IMG/VR virus record: IMGVR_UViG_3300025141_013063
Location: 1 to 39,431 of that record
From: a virus
Length of the DNA: 39,431 nucleotides
Direction: 5' to 3' (one strand)
The notes below the pieces were generated by a model. It saw nothing but the letters and a program-made list of their open reading frames with translations, was not told where the DNA came from and ran no database searches. Numbering within the stretch: the first letter of the stretch is position 1; each line of letters begins with the position of its first letter. The translations under genes and the position numbers were made by a program. This document shows, one piece after another, positions 28,062 through 37,317 of the stretch.

Positions 28062-30925
28062 TGTTAGATGTTTCCACAAGCCTGTTTGCAAGTGAGGGAT
28101 CTTTTGTTGTGCCCCTTATTAAAGAGGTAACAATTCTCTCATCTCTACAGGAGCAAGAGCAACTAAAGAGTATCGATATTGTAGTAAAAATATATTTAAT
28201 ACAAAACGACCCTGGCCCTCTCCCCCCGATAAATGTACATCTCTCGGCCATTAAAGATGAGGCCGTCGCTAAAGCATTGCATATAGGCGATCCTGAAAGC
28301 AATCTGCGAGCGCTTATTGTAAATCAGTTTGAAACAGAAAAACGACAGTATAAAAATCTTTCCACCCTAGACTATATGGGCAAGTCAAGTCCCGTTGTTT
28401 GTAACCGGGAGGAAGGCGGGCCCGTATACTATCGGTCGGTAGAAATTCCAATGACTGTTACCTATACAAATAATATAGACTATCTTTGTTTGGTGGCCCT
28501 CGTCAGCGAAACATTTGATACTAACAGCACATCAACTCAGTCGTTTAAACAATATTTTCAACAACGAGAATTTAAAATAAGCACTCCTTCGATAGAAACG
28601 GCACTTGTTAATGGAACGCCTCCCATGAGGTCAAATGTTTTTCTATTGCAAACTGATATTCCGGGATATGGAAAGGCCGGAGAGCTGTGGCCATCCACGG
28701 TGCATGAAAATGCCACAAATAATCTTATGGCTGGGCCACAACATATTTCAGATGTCCACCCGGGAGTCGTTGCCGCAAAGGTTGCAAATCTAAAAATAAA
28801 AGATTATAGAATGGAGCATTTCCATGATATTTTTGAGCCACCACCCGACCCCGACGCCATAGTCGGCCACGAATATATTTCCCCGCTTTATTTTAGTAGG
28901 TCTATTAATAACGCAGCAAAAATATTTTTCTCATTTGATTTTAAGAATTTTATGAAAGACAATAGCGATTTATCGTATGCATTCAAAGATAAATTTTCAT
29001 TAATGTCTACCGCCACTGTTACTGAAATAAAAGTGTATCGCGAAAGAGTTAACGCCACGGACCTCGGAAATCGACTTACGCCAGGCCACCCGGCCGAAGG
29101 TCTCTCTTGTTCAGACCGAAACTATAAAAAGTTAATTGCTCGGCTGAGTGACGGTACTGTGAAGTTTGTCAATGCGTCTCGATTTACAAGTAATGGAATC
29201 TATGAAATTATAGCTTTTGATACAGAAATGGCGAACAAGGGCGAAGGCAAATACAAATATAGTGTGGAAATACAAATTACCGACAATTCTGCTGGAGCCG
29301 TTAATAATATTATTGAACATTTAAGGTACCACATGTCGCAACTAGAGTCATATTTATTGAAATTTTTTAACTATGAAAAGAAAAACTATGATGTTGAGAG
29401 TTATATTAACGCCATGGCATCCTTTACTCAAGAGTCAGCTAGCTGGAAAGGCCTGATCGTTGCATACCTGAGTAGCTTAGTGTTCTTAACGGGCGCCCAG
29501 ATGGAAAATTTTTCAACAACAGTGGCCTTGCGAAATCTAATGGCCCTCGCTTCTCCTCAGGCAGCATCTCATGCCTCTCTCTTGAAGTTTAAAGAGCATA
29601 TAAATAATTTTATTCTATTGCTAGAAAAGTCTATTACAAAAACCGAAACGATCACCTCGCGCCCGTACTCAGACTCCACCCTATCGTTTCAGTCAAAGAT
29701 CCATGGCGCGAGCGCTTTGTCCAAAAGGATCAAATATGAGCCTCGGATAAACCAGTTATATCATAACGACTTGGCTGCGAATGTGGGAATTAATTATTTG
29801 GGAGATAAGTTGGTTAACGGAGGAGCCAACAGGCTTGATAGAATTGGTATAAATTACTACGGAGATCGCATTTCAGAAGAAATAAATAAGTATAATGTTG
29901 GCAACACTAGTGGTGTTAATAAGTATGGATTTCTTTCACCCCATACCATTAAAACGCCCGATAACGACATTGCTGTAGGGCTGCCGATGCCGCTAGCTTT
30001 ATCTTTAAGCCTGCTTGCGGCCAACTCTCTTCCGATAAACCAGGTGTTGAACTTTACTGGGAGCCCCTTAGTTGAAGGTGTTGAAAATGCTGATATTGAC
30101 AGTCTTTTGTCTCTAAGTGGGGTATCGTCTGAGGCAAAGGAATCCTGCGCAGACTTGGTAAGCCTTCGGGACTTTGTCTCCACCGGGTCGCCATTGGGAA
30201 CGATAGATTCGTCGTTTTATTTCTCATTACTCAGTCGCTTCATCCATGATGATACATCCGACAGCGAGGACAATACCTCGCGTGTTAATAGAATGACAAC
30301 TGCGTCAAGATCATTCGGGTCTAGTGTTGCCGTACGAAGTATTCTTGAAAATTTGCCAACGGGGTTTCAACAGCTAACTTCTGCAGATACGTCGACAATC
30401 CAGGGATCTTATGCTGCAGCCCTAATTTCTACCGCATTAGATGCATTTTTGAGTTTAAATATATTCGAGAAAAGTGTATTATTTAATTCTGTAGTAAGAG
30501 TAGAATATTTAGCAAACTATGAAAATGGAGTTAGAGATCCTGTTTGGCTTCTTCTAGATGAGACAGCTATTGACAACATACAGAAGAATAACAGGTCAGT
30601 ATTATGCAGGCTCGCAGGCCCAAACAAGGTTTTGAGCGCCGAAAATAAATTCAATCTCTCAATGTATAGCGGAGTATTTGTGCTGGGCTCCTCGAAGTTG
30701 CAAGAAGTCCCAGCCCCCTTTGGAGCCTCCAGCCCTATTGGAGTTCTGAGGCAACAGCTATACAATATTATGACAAGCGGCCTGCTTAATACAACTGTGG
30801 ACGGAAATTCTCCCTTAACACAATATACTTGTTCTGACATGATGATTTATAAGAATCTATATATTCCCGGCGCTAGTTCGGGCACCCCATCGTTTTCAAC
30901 GACATTCATGGGCGGTACGTACTAA
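28061..30925 (+). CDS. large virion structural protein, unknown
   Basis: This is a 954-residue protein. The ATG at 28061 is preferred over a GTG at 28055 because GAGGAG (28047-28052) sits eight bases before it, and it overlaps the previous stop (TAATG). The N-terminal ~300 residues are beta-rich, with hydrophobic strands such as SIDIVVKIYLIQND. A helical middle follows (NNIIEHLRYHMSQLESYLLK). Around residues 575-610 there are two related strands, GINYLGDKLVNGGANRLDRI and GINYYGDRISEEINKYNV. No family is recognised. The tight coupling on both sides shows it belongs to the same baseplate/appendage operon. Confidence 0.6.
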   Translation: MLDVSTSLFASEGSFVVPLIKEVTILSSLQEQEQLKSIDIVVKIYLIQNDPGPLPPINVHLSAIKDEAVAKALHIGDPESNLRALIVNQFETEKRQYKNLSTLDYMGKSSPVVCNREEGGPVYYRSVEIPMTVTYTNNIDYLCLVALVSETFDTNSTSTQSFKQYFQQREFKISTPSIETALVNGTPPMRSNVFLLQTDIPGYGKAGELWPSTVHENATNNLMAGPQHISDVHPGVVAAKVANLKIKDYRMEHFHDIFEPPPDPDAIVGHEYISPLYFSRSINNAAKIFFSFDFKNFMKDNSDLSYAFKDKFSLMSTATVTEIKVYRERVNATDLGNRLTPGHPAEGLSCSDRNYKKLIARLSDGTVKFVNASRFTSNGIYEIIAFDTEMANKGEGKYKYSVEIQITDNSAGAVNNIIEHLRYHMSQLESYLLKFFNYEKKNYDVESYINAMASFTQESASWKGLIVAYLSSLVFLTGAQMENFSTTVALRNLMALASPQAASHASLLKFKEHINNFILLLEKSITKTETITSRPYSDSTLSFQSKIHGASALSKRIKYEPRINQLYHNDLAANVGINYLGDKLVNGGANRLDRIGINYYGDRISEEINKYNVGNTSGVNKYGFLSPHTIKTPDNDIAVGLPMPLALSLSLLAANSLPINQVLNFTGSPLVEGVENADIDSLLSLSGVSSEAKESCADLVSLRDFVSTGSPLGTIDSSFYFSLLSRFIHDDTSDSEDNTSRVNRMTTASRSFGSSVAVRSILENLPTGFQQLTSADTSTIQGSYAAALISTALDAFLSLNIFEKSVLFNSVVRVEYLANYENGVRDPVWLLLDETAIDNIQKNNRSVLCRLAGPNKVLSAENKFNLSMYSGVFVLGSSKLQEVPAPFGASSPIGVLRQQLYNIMTSGLLNTTVDGNSPLTQYTCSDMMIYKNLYIPGASSGTPSFSTTFMGGTY

Positions 30926-33870
30926 TGTCAGGGCCGCCAGATTTAGTATACGGGGCAATTAACTCTGCTCTTTTTGGGTTAAATCCCGCATCGCGGGAGT
31001 CCAATTATCAAATTCATCCCATGATCCGTAATAATTGGCAGAGCAACGATCGGTTAAGAGATACTTTTGGGTATGTTCCAGTTATAGTTTCCGTCAACGA
31101 AGGCGCAACTAATGCAGTAGTAGAGAATAATAAATACGCCATTGGCCCATCCATTCTTACTCCCTTTGACCCGGGCGATCTCAATATGACTCTCTCCACT
31201 CCTTTGCTGGCGTCTGATCTGGCCGACGGCGACAGCGACAGCTTTTATAGCAAGTACGATTTAACAATTAAATTTAATCAGAATGATTGGAATATATATG
31301 CGGACAACGCGGACTTAGTAAGCACCGACCGCCGGCCAGCCATGACAAGCCTCTTGAACGCAGAAACAGTGGCGCTCCCGTACCAAGGAGTTCCTTATTT
31401 TGTTAGATATTTTGCGCCTTCTAACGAAGACCTGCGCAGCGGGCTGTTGACAACAGACCCTCGCATGGCGGGATCAGATGAAAATGTTGATCCTATTATG
31501 AGTGAGGATCAGCGCGTACGCGTGATGTCGGATCATAGTTTTGAGTATCATATGTATGACCCATCCTCACAAGACTCTGGATATGATATTGAAATTAACC
31601 CGGTTTATAATTACTTTTTAGACTCAGATCCTGATTACGAATCAGTGATTGCTCCTAATGTAATACCAGAGAGTTTAATTCCAAATTATTATATGATTGA
31701 AGTATGCAGGAATGAGACTCCCGAACCCGGCTTTAACTGGAGCGGCCCTTATTTGGCGGAGACATCATTTGACAACTCGTCGCAGGACTGGGTGAGTAAC
31801 TTTTTTCAAGGAATAATTCCATCGTCAATGCCAGAGACCCAGGCTATGTCCCGAGGCTATCTGCAATTTTATGCTTCTACTCTAGAAACAGAAATTCCTG
31901 ATCTCGCCGGAGGTGTCGCCGGAATGGCGGCCACTTATAACTCAAAATATAAAAATATTGCTGTGTTGACCCCCGAGATTCAGGATGGATTTTTGCAAGA
32001 TTTTAATCTTATAGAAATTGACGACAGAGGAACGAGTGATACAGCGGACGATCTGCTGGCCATAACAGCTTATCCCTATTATAACGAGATCATTATACCC
32101 CACGATAATCAACACGCCGGCCCTGCAAGCATGAGTGATTTTTATGACCAACTTCAAGTCGCTGGCCTTTCGAGTGACGATGCTCAAAAATTTCTCACCT
32201 TAGTGCAGCTCTATATTTCATACAAATATTTTAATCCATCCATCAGAAGTTTTACGACTTATGATAAAGGCTCTTCTTCCCCATACGATGTTGTACAAGA
32301 ATCCCAAGGATTGCGGGTACCCTTTAATTTAGTGAACTTTGTAGAACAGTTGAGTGATCTCAGTAGTGATATTACCACCGAGTGTAGACGCTTGGCGGAG
32401 TATTACGATCGTGGATCAGGCACTCGACAAAATTTTGGGGCCGTCGGTGTTGCCGAACCAGATTTCGTTCCTTTGCGAACTAAGTTTGCAACTAACTACT
32501 ATTTCACGATTCCAACTGTGGATACCAACGGCGACGGCATTCTGGATGCTGGGGCGACGGCTTCTGGGGCGGGCGCCTTTTTGAATGGTTCTACCCTCGG
32601 CGCGCTTTTGACGAATGTCGCGGCCGCCATAAAAAATATAACGCGCGAGACCGACGAGTTCTGGCAGGGAGTGCGCGGCCTCGGCGAGGGAGCCTATATG
32701 ACGTATGCCCCGTCAGAACCCCTCATGTATGTGGTGGAGAAGAGAGTAGTACCTGCAGGCCAATTGGTTGCCAGTCCGTCGTCATCACCGGTCCAGACTT
32801 TGTTCTTCGGGAAAGATTACGGGAACGCCAACAAAAAGGGAATCCGCTATCTAGACACCCAGATTAAATATGGAGTGAAGTATCAATATGATATTAAGCA
32901 GGTAAGAATGGTGTTTGGCAACAACTACAAGTATTCCGGTGTGCGCTCGGTTATAAATGTCCCAGCATTCGGGCGCGCCTTTGGGAATGCATTGGGCTTT
33001 TTTGCGCCCGAAGATACCTCCAGTCGCCTCCCATCCGCAGCCCCTGGCGGCCCCGCTGTTTCTACCACCTTCTTCCAGATCCGGGACAAGTCCGACGGCG
33101 TAGCCGACGAGGGCAACAAAAAGTATGCGCCAATCCCCCCCAACCCATCTGGCATCGTCGATCTCCCGGATCATCTGAGGCCAACAACCACCCCTTCTCA
33201 GTTCGAATGGCTTCCAGAAGACGGCGAACTGCTTCCCACGGCACCTAGTCGAGGTTTTTATGGATATTATATATACCTGTGGAACCAACCCTATGAGTAT
33301 TCATTGTATACAAACGGTGATGCTCATGCTAACGGCGTCCATTACGGAGCTACTGGAGACACGCCTCTCGAATCCGTGCTGGACCAATTTTTAAACTTAG
33401 ATCGAATTATGATAGAGCTTAAGTCCGGCCCGGGCTTTGCTGGGAATCTCGATGGGGGCGCCATTCCGGGTGATACTCCGGATGACGGGCGCATCGACCT
33501 TGAGCCCACGGAGTCGCCCGGCCTCGGTGAAAAGTACGGGTCAGAATTCTCCGATATCGAAGAAGTCTTGCAGTCCGGCGACCTGGCCCTAGTCGAGTCC
33601 CTTAACAGAATAGCAGAAACTCTCGGAGCGCAGTGGACAGACCAAACCCAAGAATGGGTCCAGAACGGCGGGCCGATAGCCGATCTTAACGCCATCATCG
33701 CCGAAATCCTCGCGACGCGGACCCACGGAGACACAGGTATGGACGACCCCGGCCAGAGCCTGAGAAGTATGGGGGTAATGGAGGGCGCTTTGATGGCACT
33801 AGGCGTCGACCCCCCGGCCAATTATCAAAGCCGCGGCGTTGATGTCACTCAAAACTACGGGGGCAACTAA
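30925..33870 (+). CDS. large virion structural protein with EF-hand-like loop and fibronectin-like segment
   Basis: This is a 981-residue protein starting at an ATG that overlaps the previous stop. It is rich in Asp, Pro, Tyr and Ser. Residues 533-541 read DTNGDGILD, an EF-hand/dockerin-type calcium loop with Asp533, Asn535, Asp537 and Asp541 in the coordinating spacing, but the usual twelfth-position acid is missing (Ala). Around residues 600-680 a beta segment (RYLDTQIKYGVKYQYDIKQV) looks like part of a fibronectin type III-like fold. The C-terminal 130 residues are acidic and probably disordered or helical. Codon use becomes noticeably GC-richer from about 32500 to 33850. It is probably an appendage component; the exact role is unknown. 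Confidence 0.62.
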   Translation: MSGPPDLVYGAINSALFGLNPASRESNYQIHPMIRNNWQSNDRLRDTFGYVPVIVSVNEGATNAVVENNKYAIGPSILTPFDPGDLNMTLSTPLLASDLADGDSDSFYSKYDLTIKFNQNDWNIYADNADLVSTDRRPAMTSLLNAETVALPYQGVPYFVRYFAPSNEDLRSGLLTTDPRMAGSDENVDPIMSEDQRVRVMSDHSFEYHMYDPSSQDSGYDIEINPVYNYFLDSDPDYESVIAPNVIPESLIPNYYMIEVCRNETPEPGFNWSGPYLAETSFDNSSQDWVSNFFQGIIPSSMPETQAMSRGYLQFYASTLETEIPDLAGGVAGMAATYNSKYKNIAVLTPEIQDGFLQDFNLIEIDDRGTSDTADDLLAITAYPYYNEIIIPHDNQHAGPASMSDFYDQLQVAGLSSDDAQKFLTLVQLYISYKYFNPSIRSFTTYDKGSSSPYDVVQESQGLRVPFNLVNFVEQLSDLSSDITTECRRLAEYYDRGSGTRQNFGAVGVAEPDFVPLRTKFATNYYFTIPTVDTNGDGILDAGATASGAGAFLNGSTLGALLTNVAAAIKNITRETDEFWQGVRGLGEGAYMTYAPSEPLMYVVEKRVVPAGQLVASPSSSPVQTLFFGKDYGNANKKGIRYLDTQIKYGVKYQYDIKQVRMVFGNNYKYSGVRSVINVPAFGRAFGNALGFFAPEDTSSRLPSAAPGGPAVSTTFFQIRDKSDGVADEGNKKYAPIPPNPSGIVDLPDHLRPTTTPSQFEWLPEDGELLPTAPSRGFYGYYIYLWNQPYEYSLYTNGDAHANGVHYGATGDTPLESVLDQFLNLDRIMIELKSGPGFAGNLDGGAIPGDTPDDGRIDLEPTESPGLGEKYGSEFSDIEEVLQSGDLALVESLNRIAETLGAQWTDQTQEWVQNGGPIADLNAIIAEILATRTHGDTGMDDPGQSLRSMGVMEGALMALGVDPPANYQSRGVDVTQNYGGN

Positions 33871-35195
33871 TGCCTACACCTATCCTGTGGTATATAGACA
33901 TTAAAGAAAAGTGGAGAACTGCGTCCGGCGAAACTCGATATCATAATTTTTCTATATACTTAGCGAACTTAAGTGAAGACCAAGGTGTACAGATGTCACT
34001 CTATGATTTCATCGCCAAGATCAATTCTCATTTTGAGTCCGCCGCCAACCCGGCGCTCTGGACCTCTCCCGAACCATCTCCAGAAAACTCAGAAACATGG
34101 GTTCAGTATTTACTCACTGCTACCGGCCGGCTCCCGCAAGCGCCGAACGCGAACTCTTTTGCTATAGAATATAATTTAAAACAGCATCCCCAAGTTCCTT
34201 ATATAGCCCCCCCTTCCTGGGGATACCTCGAGGAATTCACTCTACAGCTTAGAGACGGCCTACATGGGTATGGCTCTAACTGGGGTGGCTCGATGAACTC
34301 CAACGTTCCATATGGAGAACTTGCGATTGAGAACTACCCCAACACAGAAGGGGTTGTTTTAGACTATTCTTCACATTTGGCGACAGTTTTAGATAGGCCC
34401 CCAGTCCCACCAAATATAAAAATCGTTCCATTTGTTGGTGTAAGTAATAAAGTTTTGTTGCTCTTAAATTCTAATACAGGAGAATATCTCGCTCGCCCAG
34501 TTGTAATCTTAGATTCTGATGCTGATGCCATCGCGAACCAATATGTGTCGCTAACTGGCACACCGATTAACCCAGCTGACGTTAGAGAGGAAATACATAA
34601 TCCTGCAAGTGCATTAAAGTTACAGTATAAAACCGACGATCCAATTTCAAAATATGAAGTCTTTCGATTAACCACAAAGCCAACATCTTATGAGGACTTT
34701 AATACGACATTGAATCCTTATGATATTGTTAGTGGCGAAGTGACAATGAGGAAAAAATCGTCTGCAGCGTTCTTAATAGATGATATTGAGCCAAATACCA
34801 AATATTATTATTGTGCTCGCGCCGTCGATGTACATAATAATTTTTCAAACCCAACCCATGTTTTTGAGGTCGAAATGGCCGACAATGATGGTCAGGTCTA
34901 TTTAATACTAAAAACAATATTGTTTGACGCCCCCGACGCAGATACAATAAAAACAGGTAAGAAGTTTATTTATATTGAACCCTCGGCAAGAAACATGGAT
35001 ATTCCGTCGATGCCGGTTTCGGGCTCTTCGGTTGATGATATACCGAACACAGCGCCAGCGCCACTCTTCGGTGCACTGGATGGCGGGAACGCATGTTGGG
35101 GCAAAACATTTAAAGTGAGACTTACGAGCAAGAAGAGCAATAAAAAGATAGACTTAAATATTTTGTTTAAAAACACAGGAGTTCTTAATCCATAG
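33870..35195 (+). CDS. structural protein with fibronectin type III-like domain
   Basis: This is a 441-residue protein coupled to the previous gene (TAATG). The N-terminal half is mixed, with aromatic-rich strands. From about residue 178 to 340 the pattern matches a fibronectin III-like module: PPVPPNIKIVP opens it, SKYEVFRLTTKPTSYEDF gives central strands, and DDIEPNTKYYYCARAVDVHN gives the typical Y-x-Y-x-x-x-A-x-D strand before the G strand VFEVEM. The lysine-rich C-terminus (LTSKKSNKKIDLNILFKNTG) is a likely strand for oligomer contact. It looks like an adhesin or fibre-linking protein, as seen in many phage tail loci. Evidence for the fold is by eye only. Confidence 0.65.
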   Translation: MPTPILWYIDIKEKWRTASGETRYHNFSIYLANLSEDQGVQMSLYDFIAKINSHFESAANPALWTSPEPSPENSETWVQYLLTATGRLPQAPNANSFAIEYNLKQHPQVPYIAPPSWGYLEEFTLQLRDGLHGYGSNWGGSMNSNVPYGELAIENYPNTEGVVLDYSSHLATVLDRPPVPPNIKIVPFVGVSNKVLLLLNSNTGEYLARPVVILDSDADAIANQYVSLTGTPINPADVREEIHNPASALKLQYKTDDPISKYEVFRLTTKPTSYEDFNTTLNPYDIVSGEVTMRKKSSAAFLIDDIEPNTKYYYCARAVDVHNNFSNPTHVFEVEMADNDGQVYLILKTILFDAPDADTIKTGKKFIYIEPSARNMDIPSMPVSGSSVDDIPNTAPAPLFGALDGGNACWGKTFKVRLTSKKSNKKIDLNILFKNTGVLNP

Positions 35196-35241
35196 GAATA
35201 ATATTATTTATTCAACTATTTATGTAGAGAGGTAAAATATA

Positions 35242-36204
35242 ATGGGCATTTTAGATAACAGCGGCGACATAATTTTTGATAGCGTCCTCACGGATACTGG
35301 AAGAATGAGACTGGCGAAAGGAGATGGTTCTTTCCGCATTGCAAAGTTCGCTCTTGGGGATGATGAAATAGACTACGGTCTCTATGATAAAACCAATCCG
35401 AGTGGTTCTGCATACTACGATGTAACAATTCTTCAAACCCCGGTTTTGGAGGCATTTACAAACAACACTTCGATGTTGAAATCAAAACTGATAAGCATTA
35501 ACAACAATAGCCTATTACGATTGCCTGTTATTAAGCTCTTCACTTTTGAGGACTCCGGAGCGCAGATGAACTCTTCTGGCGTGTTTGTGGTCCCGGTTGA
35601 TCAAACAACTGTTAATAATCTCTCCATCCTGGGCCCAGGAGTGCTTAATGGCTACGAACCAAACTCTAGCGTTAGTCATATCCGAGTTGATCAGGGCCTC
35701 GATACAAACCAAATTAGTGCTCAAGAATCTCTGGCAACCGACCTAGTAGAGACTCAATATATCGTGGAAATGGATAACAGGCTTGGTAGAATATTCCCGG
35801 GCCCCGACGCACCGGTTTCGACCAACACAACTGTGTCAACAAATTCATCAATTCCGCAAGCGACGCCATCCTTTATAGACGATGACAATATTGCTTCTTA
35901 TTATTTTACGCTTAGCAATAATAATGGATATGTTGCTAATGTGGGAGGAACTGTCGATTCTTCAATCCAGGGCCCCCGCGGCACAAAGCTAGCGTGGCGC
36001 CTGGGATCAAGTTTGGGACTACGCACGAGCGACTATTTGTTTACACAGATTGGATCACTGGCCTCTTCTGAATTTACCAACGACCCGCCCGGAAATAATT
36101 TGTCTGCGGGCACATGGCGGTTTATCGATTCTACTGTAAGAGTAACCGGCGTTAACACGGGATATCGAGTTGATATTCCAATAAGATTTATTAAATCAGT
36201 ATAG
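35242..36204 (+). CDS. virion structural protein with phage-tail N-terminal domain
   Basis: This is a 320-residue protein. The ATG at 35242 has AGAGAGGT (35226-35233) upstream and is separated from the previous gene by a 46-base AT-rich gap. The N-terminus (VLTDTGRMRLAKGDGSF, then ALGDDEIDYGLYDK) resembles a domain recurrent in marine phage structural proteins and parallels the N-terminus of the 27078 gene. The rest is beta-rich with Thr/Ser/Asn-rich loops and ends in YRVDIPIRFIKSV. The three genes from here to 38607 form a set of similar-sized tail proteins. A baseplate-peripheral or fibre role is likely but not shown. Confidence 0.65.
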   Translation: MGILDNSGDIIFDSVLTDTGRMRLAKGDGSFRIAKFALGDDEIDYGLYDKTNPSGSAYYDVTILQTPVLEAFTNNTSMLKSKLISINNNSLLRLPVIKLFTFEDSGAQMNSSGVFVVPVDQTTVNNLSILGPGVLNGYEPNSSVSHIRVDQGLDTNQISAQESLATDLVETQYIVEMDNRLGRIFPGPDAPVSTNTTVSTNSSIPQATPSFIDDDNIASYYFTLSNNNGYVANVGGTVDSSIQGPRGTKLAWRLGSSLGLRTSDYLFTQIGSLASSEFTNDPPGNNLSAGTWRFIDSTVRVTGVNTGYRVDIPIRFIKSV

Positions 36205-36219
36205 GATAAGGATAGTATT

Positions 36220-37299
36220 ATGGCGACCACATTTAAAACACTAACACCAGCAGATGTTGTTTCGACGAGAAATATGCTTCATGAAGCGATTCCTCTCACT
36301 GGGGCTATTGTCTCCGGCACCTACGCAGGAGAAAATATTAAAAACTTTTCACACGGAATCTTTCAGTCAGTTTATGATTATCCGTTTTTAAGCTCCTCGG
36401 CAAATCATATTTTTGATCTGTCAGCCGGGTATACTACCGTTTCTGGACTGTCCGGCGCTGCTAGCATCCAGAATGCTAAAAAGCTTAATTTTTATAATGA
36501 GATGGCACAGCTTCTAGTGGGGTTTGATGAAAATAATGTCATTCGTAGGTTTGATGACGACGGTGATTTTGTTGGGACAGCCACAAAAATTAATGAAGCA
36601 TACTTTGTTAGCTTCGCGCGCCTTCTAACTAAAGACGAGATCAAAAAAGGAAGCTTCAGCATTGATCTAGGAACAACCGTTTCCCATGCCACTCCATTCG
36701 GCGGCGGATCTGTTGACACCGGTGGGATCATAAGGCTTACAGATAAAAGCGGCAGCAGCGGATACAAAGTCAACTCTCCAGCTGGCGAGTATGGCATATT
36801 GTATGCTACTGGTTCAGACCTTGGAGGTGCCGTCGTCGACGGCGAGGGTTATGCAAAGGCCGGCCTGATTTACTATCAGGCCGGAATTGCGGTTTTATCC
36901 GCTTCTGTATTTGGTAGCCTTTTAGACGCGAATGTTGCAATGGACGGCGCTGGGCAGAATATTGTACAGAGTCTTACAGCGTCTTCCATAACGGGCGCCT
37001 GTGACAACTTCCGCCGGCGACTGTACAACCTATCTTTTAATAACACTACTGAGTTAAATTCAACAATTTATTTCTGCCGAGTTAATCATAATGAGTTTAA
37101 CTACTCTTCTAACCCAACATATATAAGCTCTAGCAATATTGTTGTAAAGACTAATCCTAGTGATATCCCTGTTACATATATCACGACGGTTGGTTTGTAT
37201 TCGCCAGATAACGAGCTGCTCGCGGTGGCGAAACTCTCAGAACCACTTAAGAAGGATCCTACAACCGAGCTGGCACTTAGGGTTAGATTAGACTATTAA
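36220..37299 (+). CDS. tail/appendage structural protein, paralogue of the next gene
   Basis: This is a 359-residue protein with AGGATAAGGAT before the ATG. From about residue 140 it is related to the protein at 37318: IKKGSFSIDLG matches IKKGSVNLEFY, LIYYQAGIAVLSAS matches LVLYNEGFIILTSS, NPTYISSSN matches NPTYLSASN, and VGLYSPDNELLAVAKLSEPL matches VGVFDKNKNLIGVAKVATPV. Both end in a short LD-Y or LD-I strand. The conserved parts are beta-rich and typical of structural proteins. The first 130 residues are not shared. It was probably formed by tandem duplication. It may be a fibre or baseplate-plug protein that differs from its paralogue in the binding region. Confidence 0.65.
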   Translation: MATTFKTLTPADVVSTRNMLHEAIPLTGAIVSGTYAGENIKNFSHGIFQSVYDYPFLSSSANHIFDLSAGYTTVSGLSGAASIQNAKKLNFYNEMAQLLVGFDENNVIRRFDDDGDFVGTATKINEAYFVSFARLLTKDEIKKGSFSIDLGTTVSHATPFGGGSVDTGGIIRLTDKSGSSGYKVNSPAGEYGILYATGSDLGGAVVDGEGYAKAGLIYYQAGIAVLSASVFGSLLDANVAMDGAGQNIVQSLTASSITGACDNFRRRLYNLSFNNTTELNSTIYFCRVNHNEFNYSSNPTYISSSNIVVKTNPSDIPVTYITTVGLYSPDNELLAVAKLSEPLKKDPTTELALRVRLDY

Positions 37300-37317
37300 T
37301 GTTGATATGGTTACCCT

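Noticed and set aside
33342-33821. A 159-codon minus-strand open frame in the GC-rich end of the 30925 gene.
   Set aside because: It results from biased codon use of the forward gene. The translation is Ser/Pro/Arg rich with no recognisable fold, and all other genes run forward.
13828-35241. Search for T4-type late promoter TATAAATA in the gaps before structural genes.
   Set aside because: No exact copy was seen upstream of a start codon. The AT-rich gap at 35196-35241 has an ATAAATA-like string only on the opposite strand. Late promoters may differ in this phage or lie inside genes.
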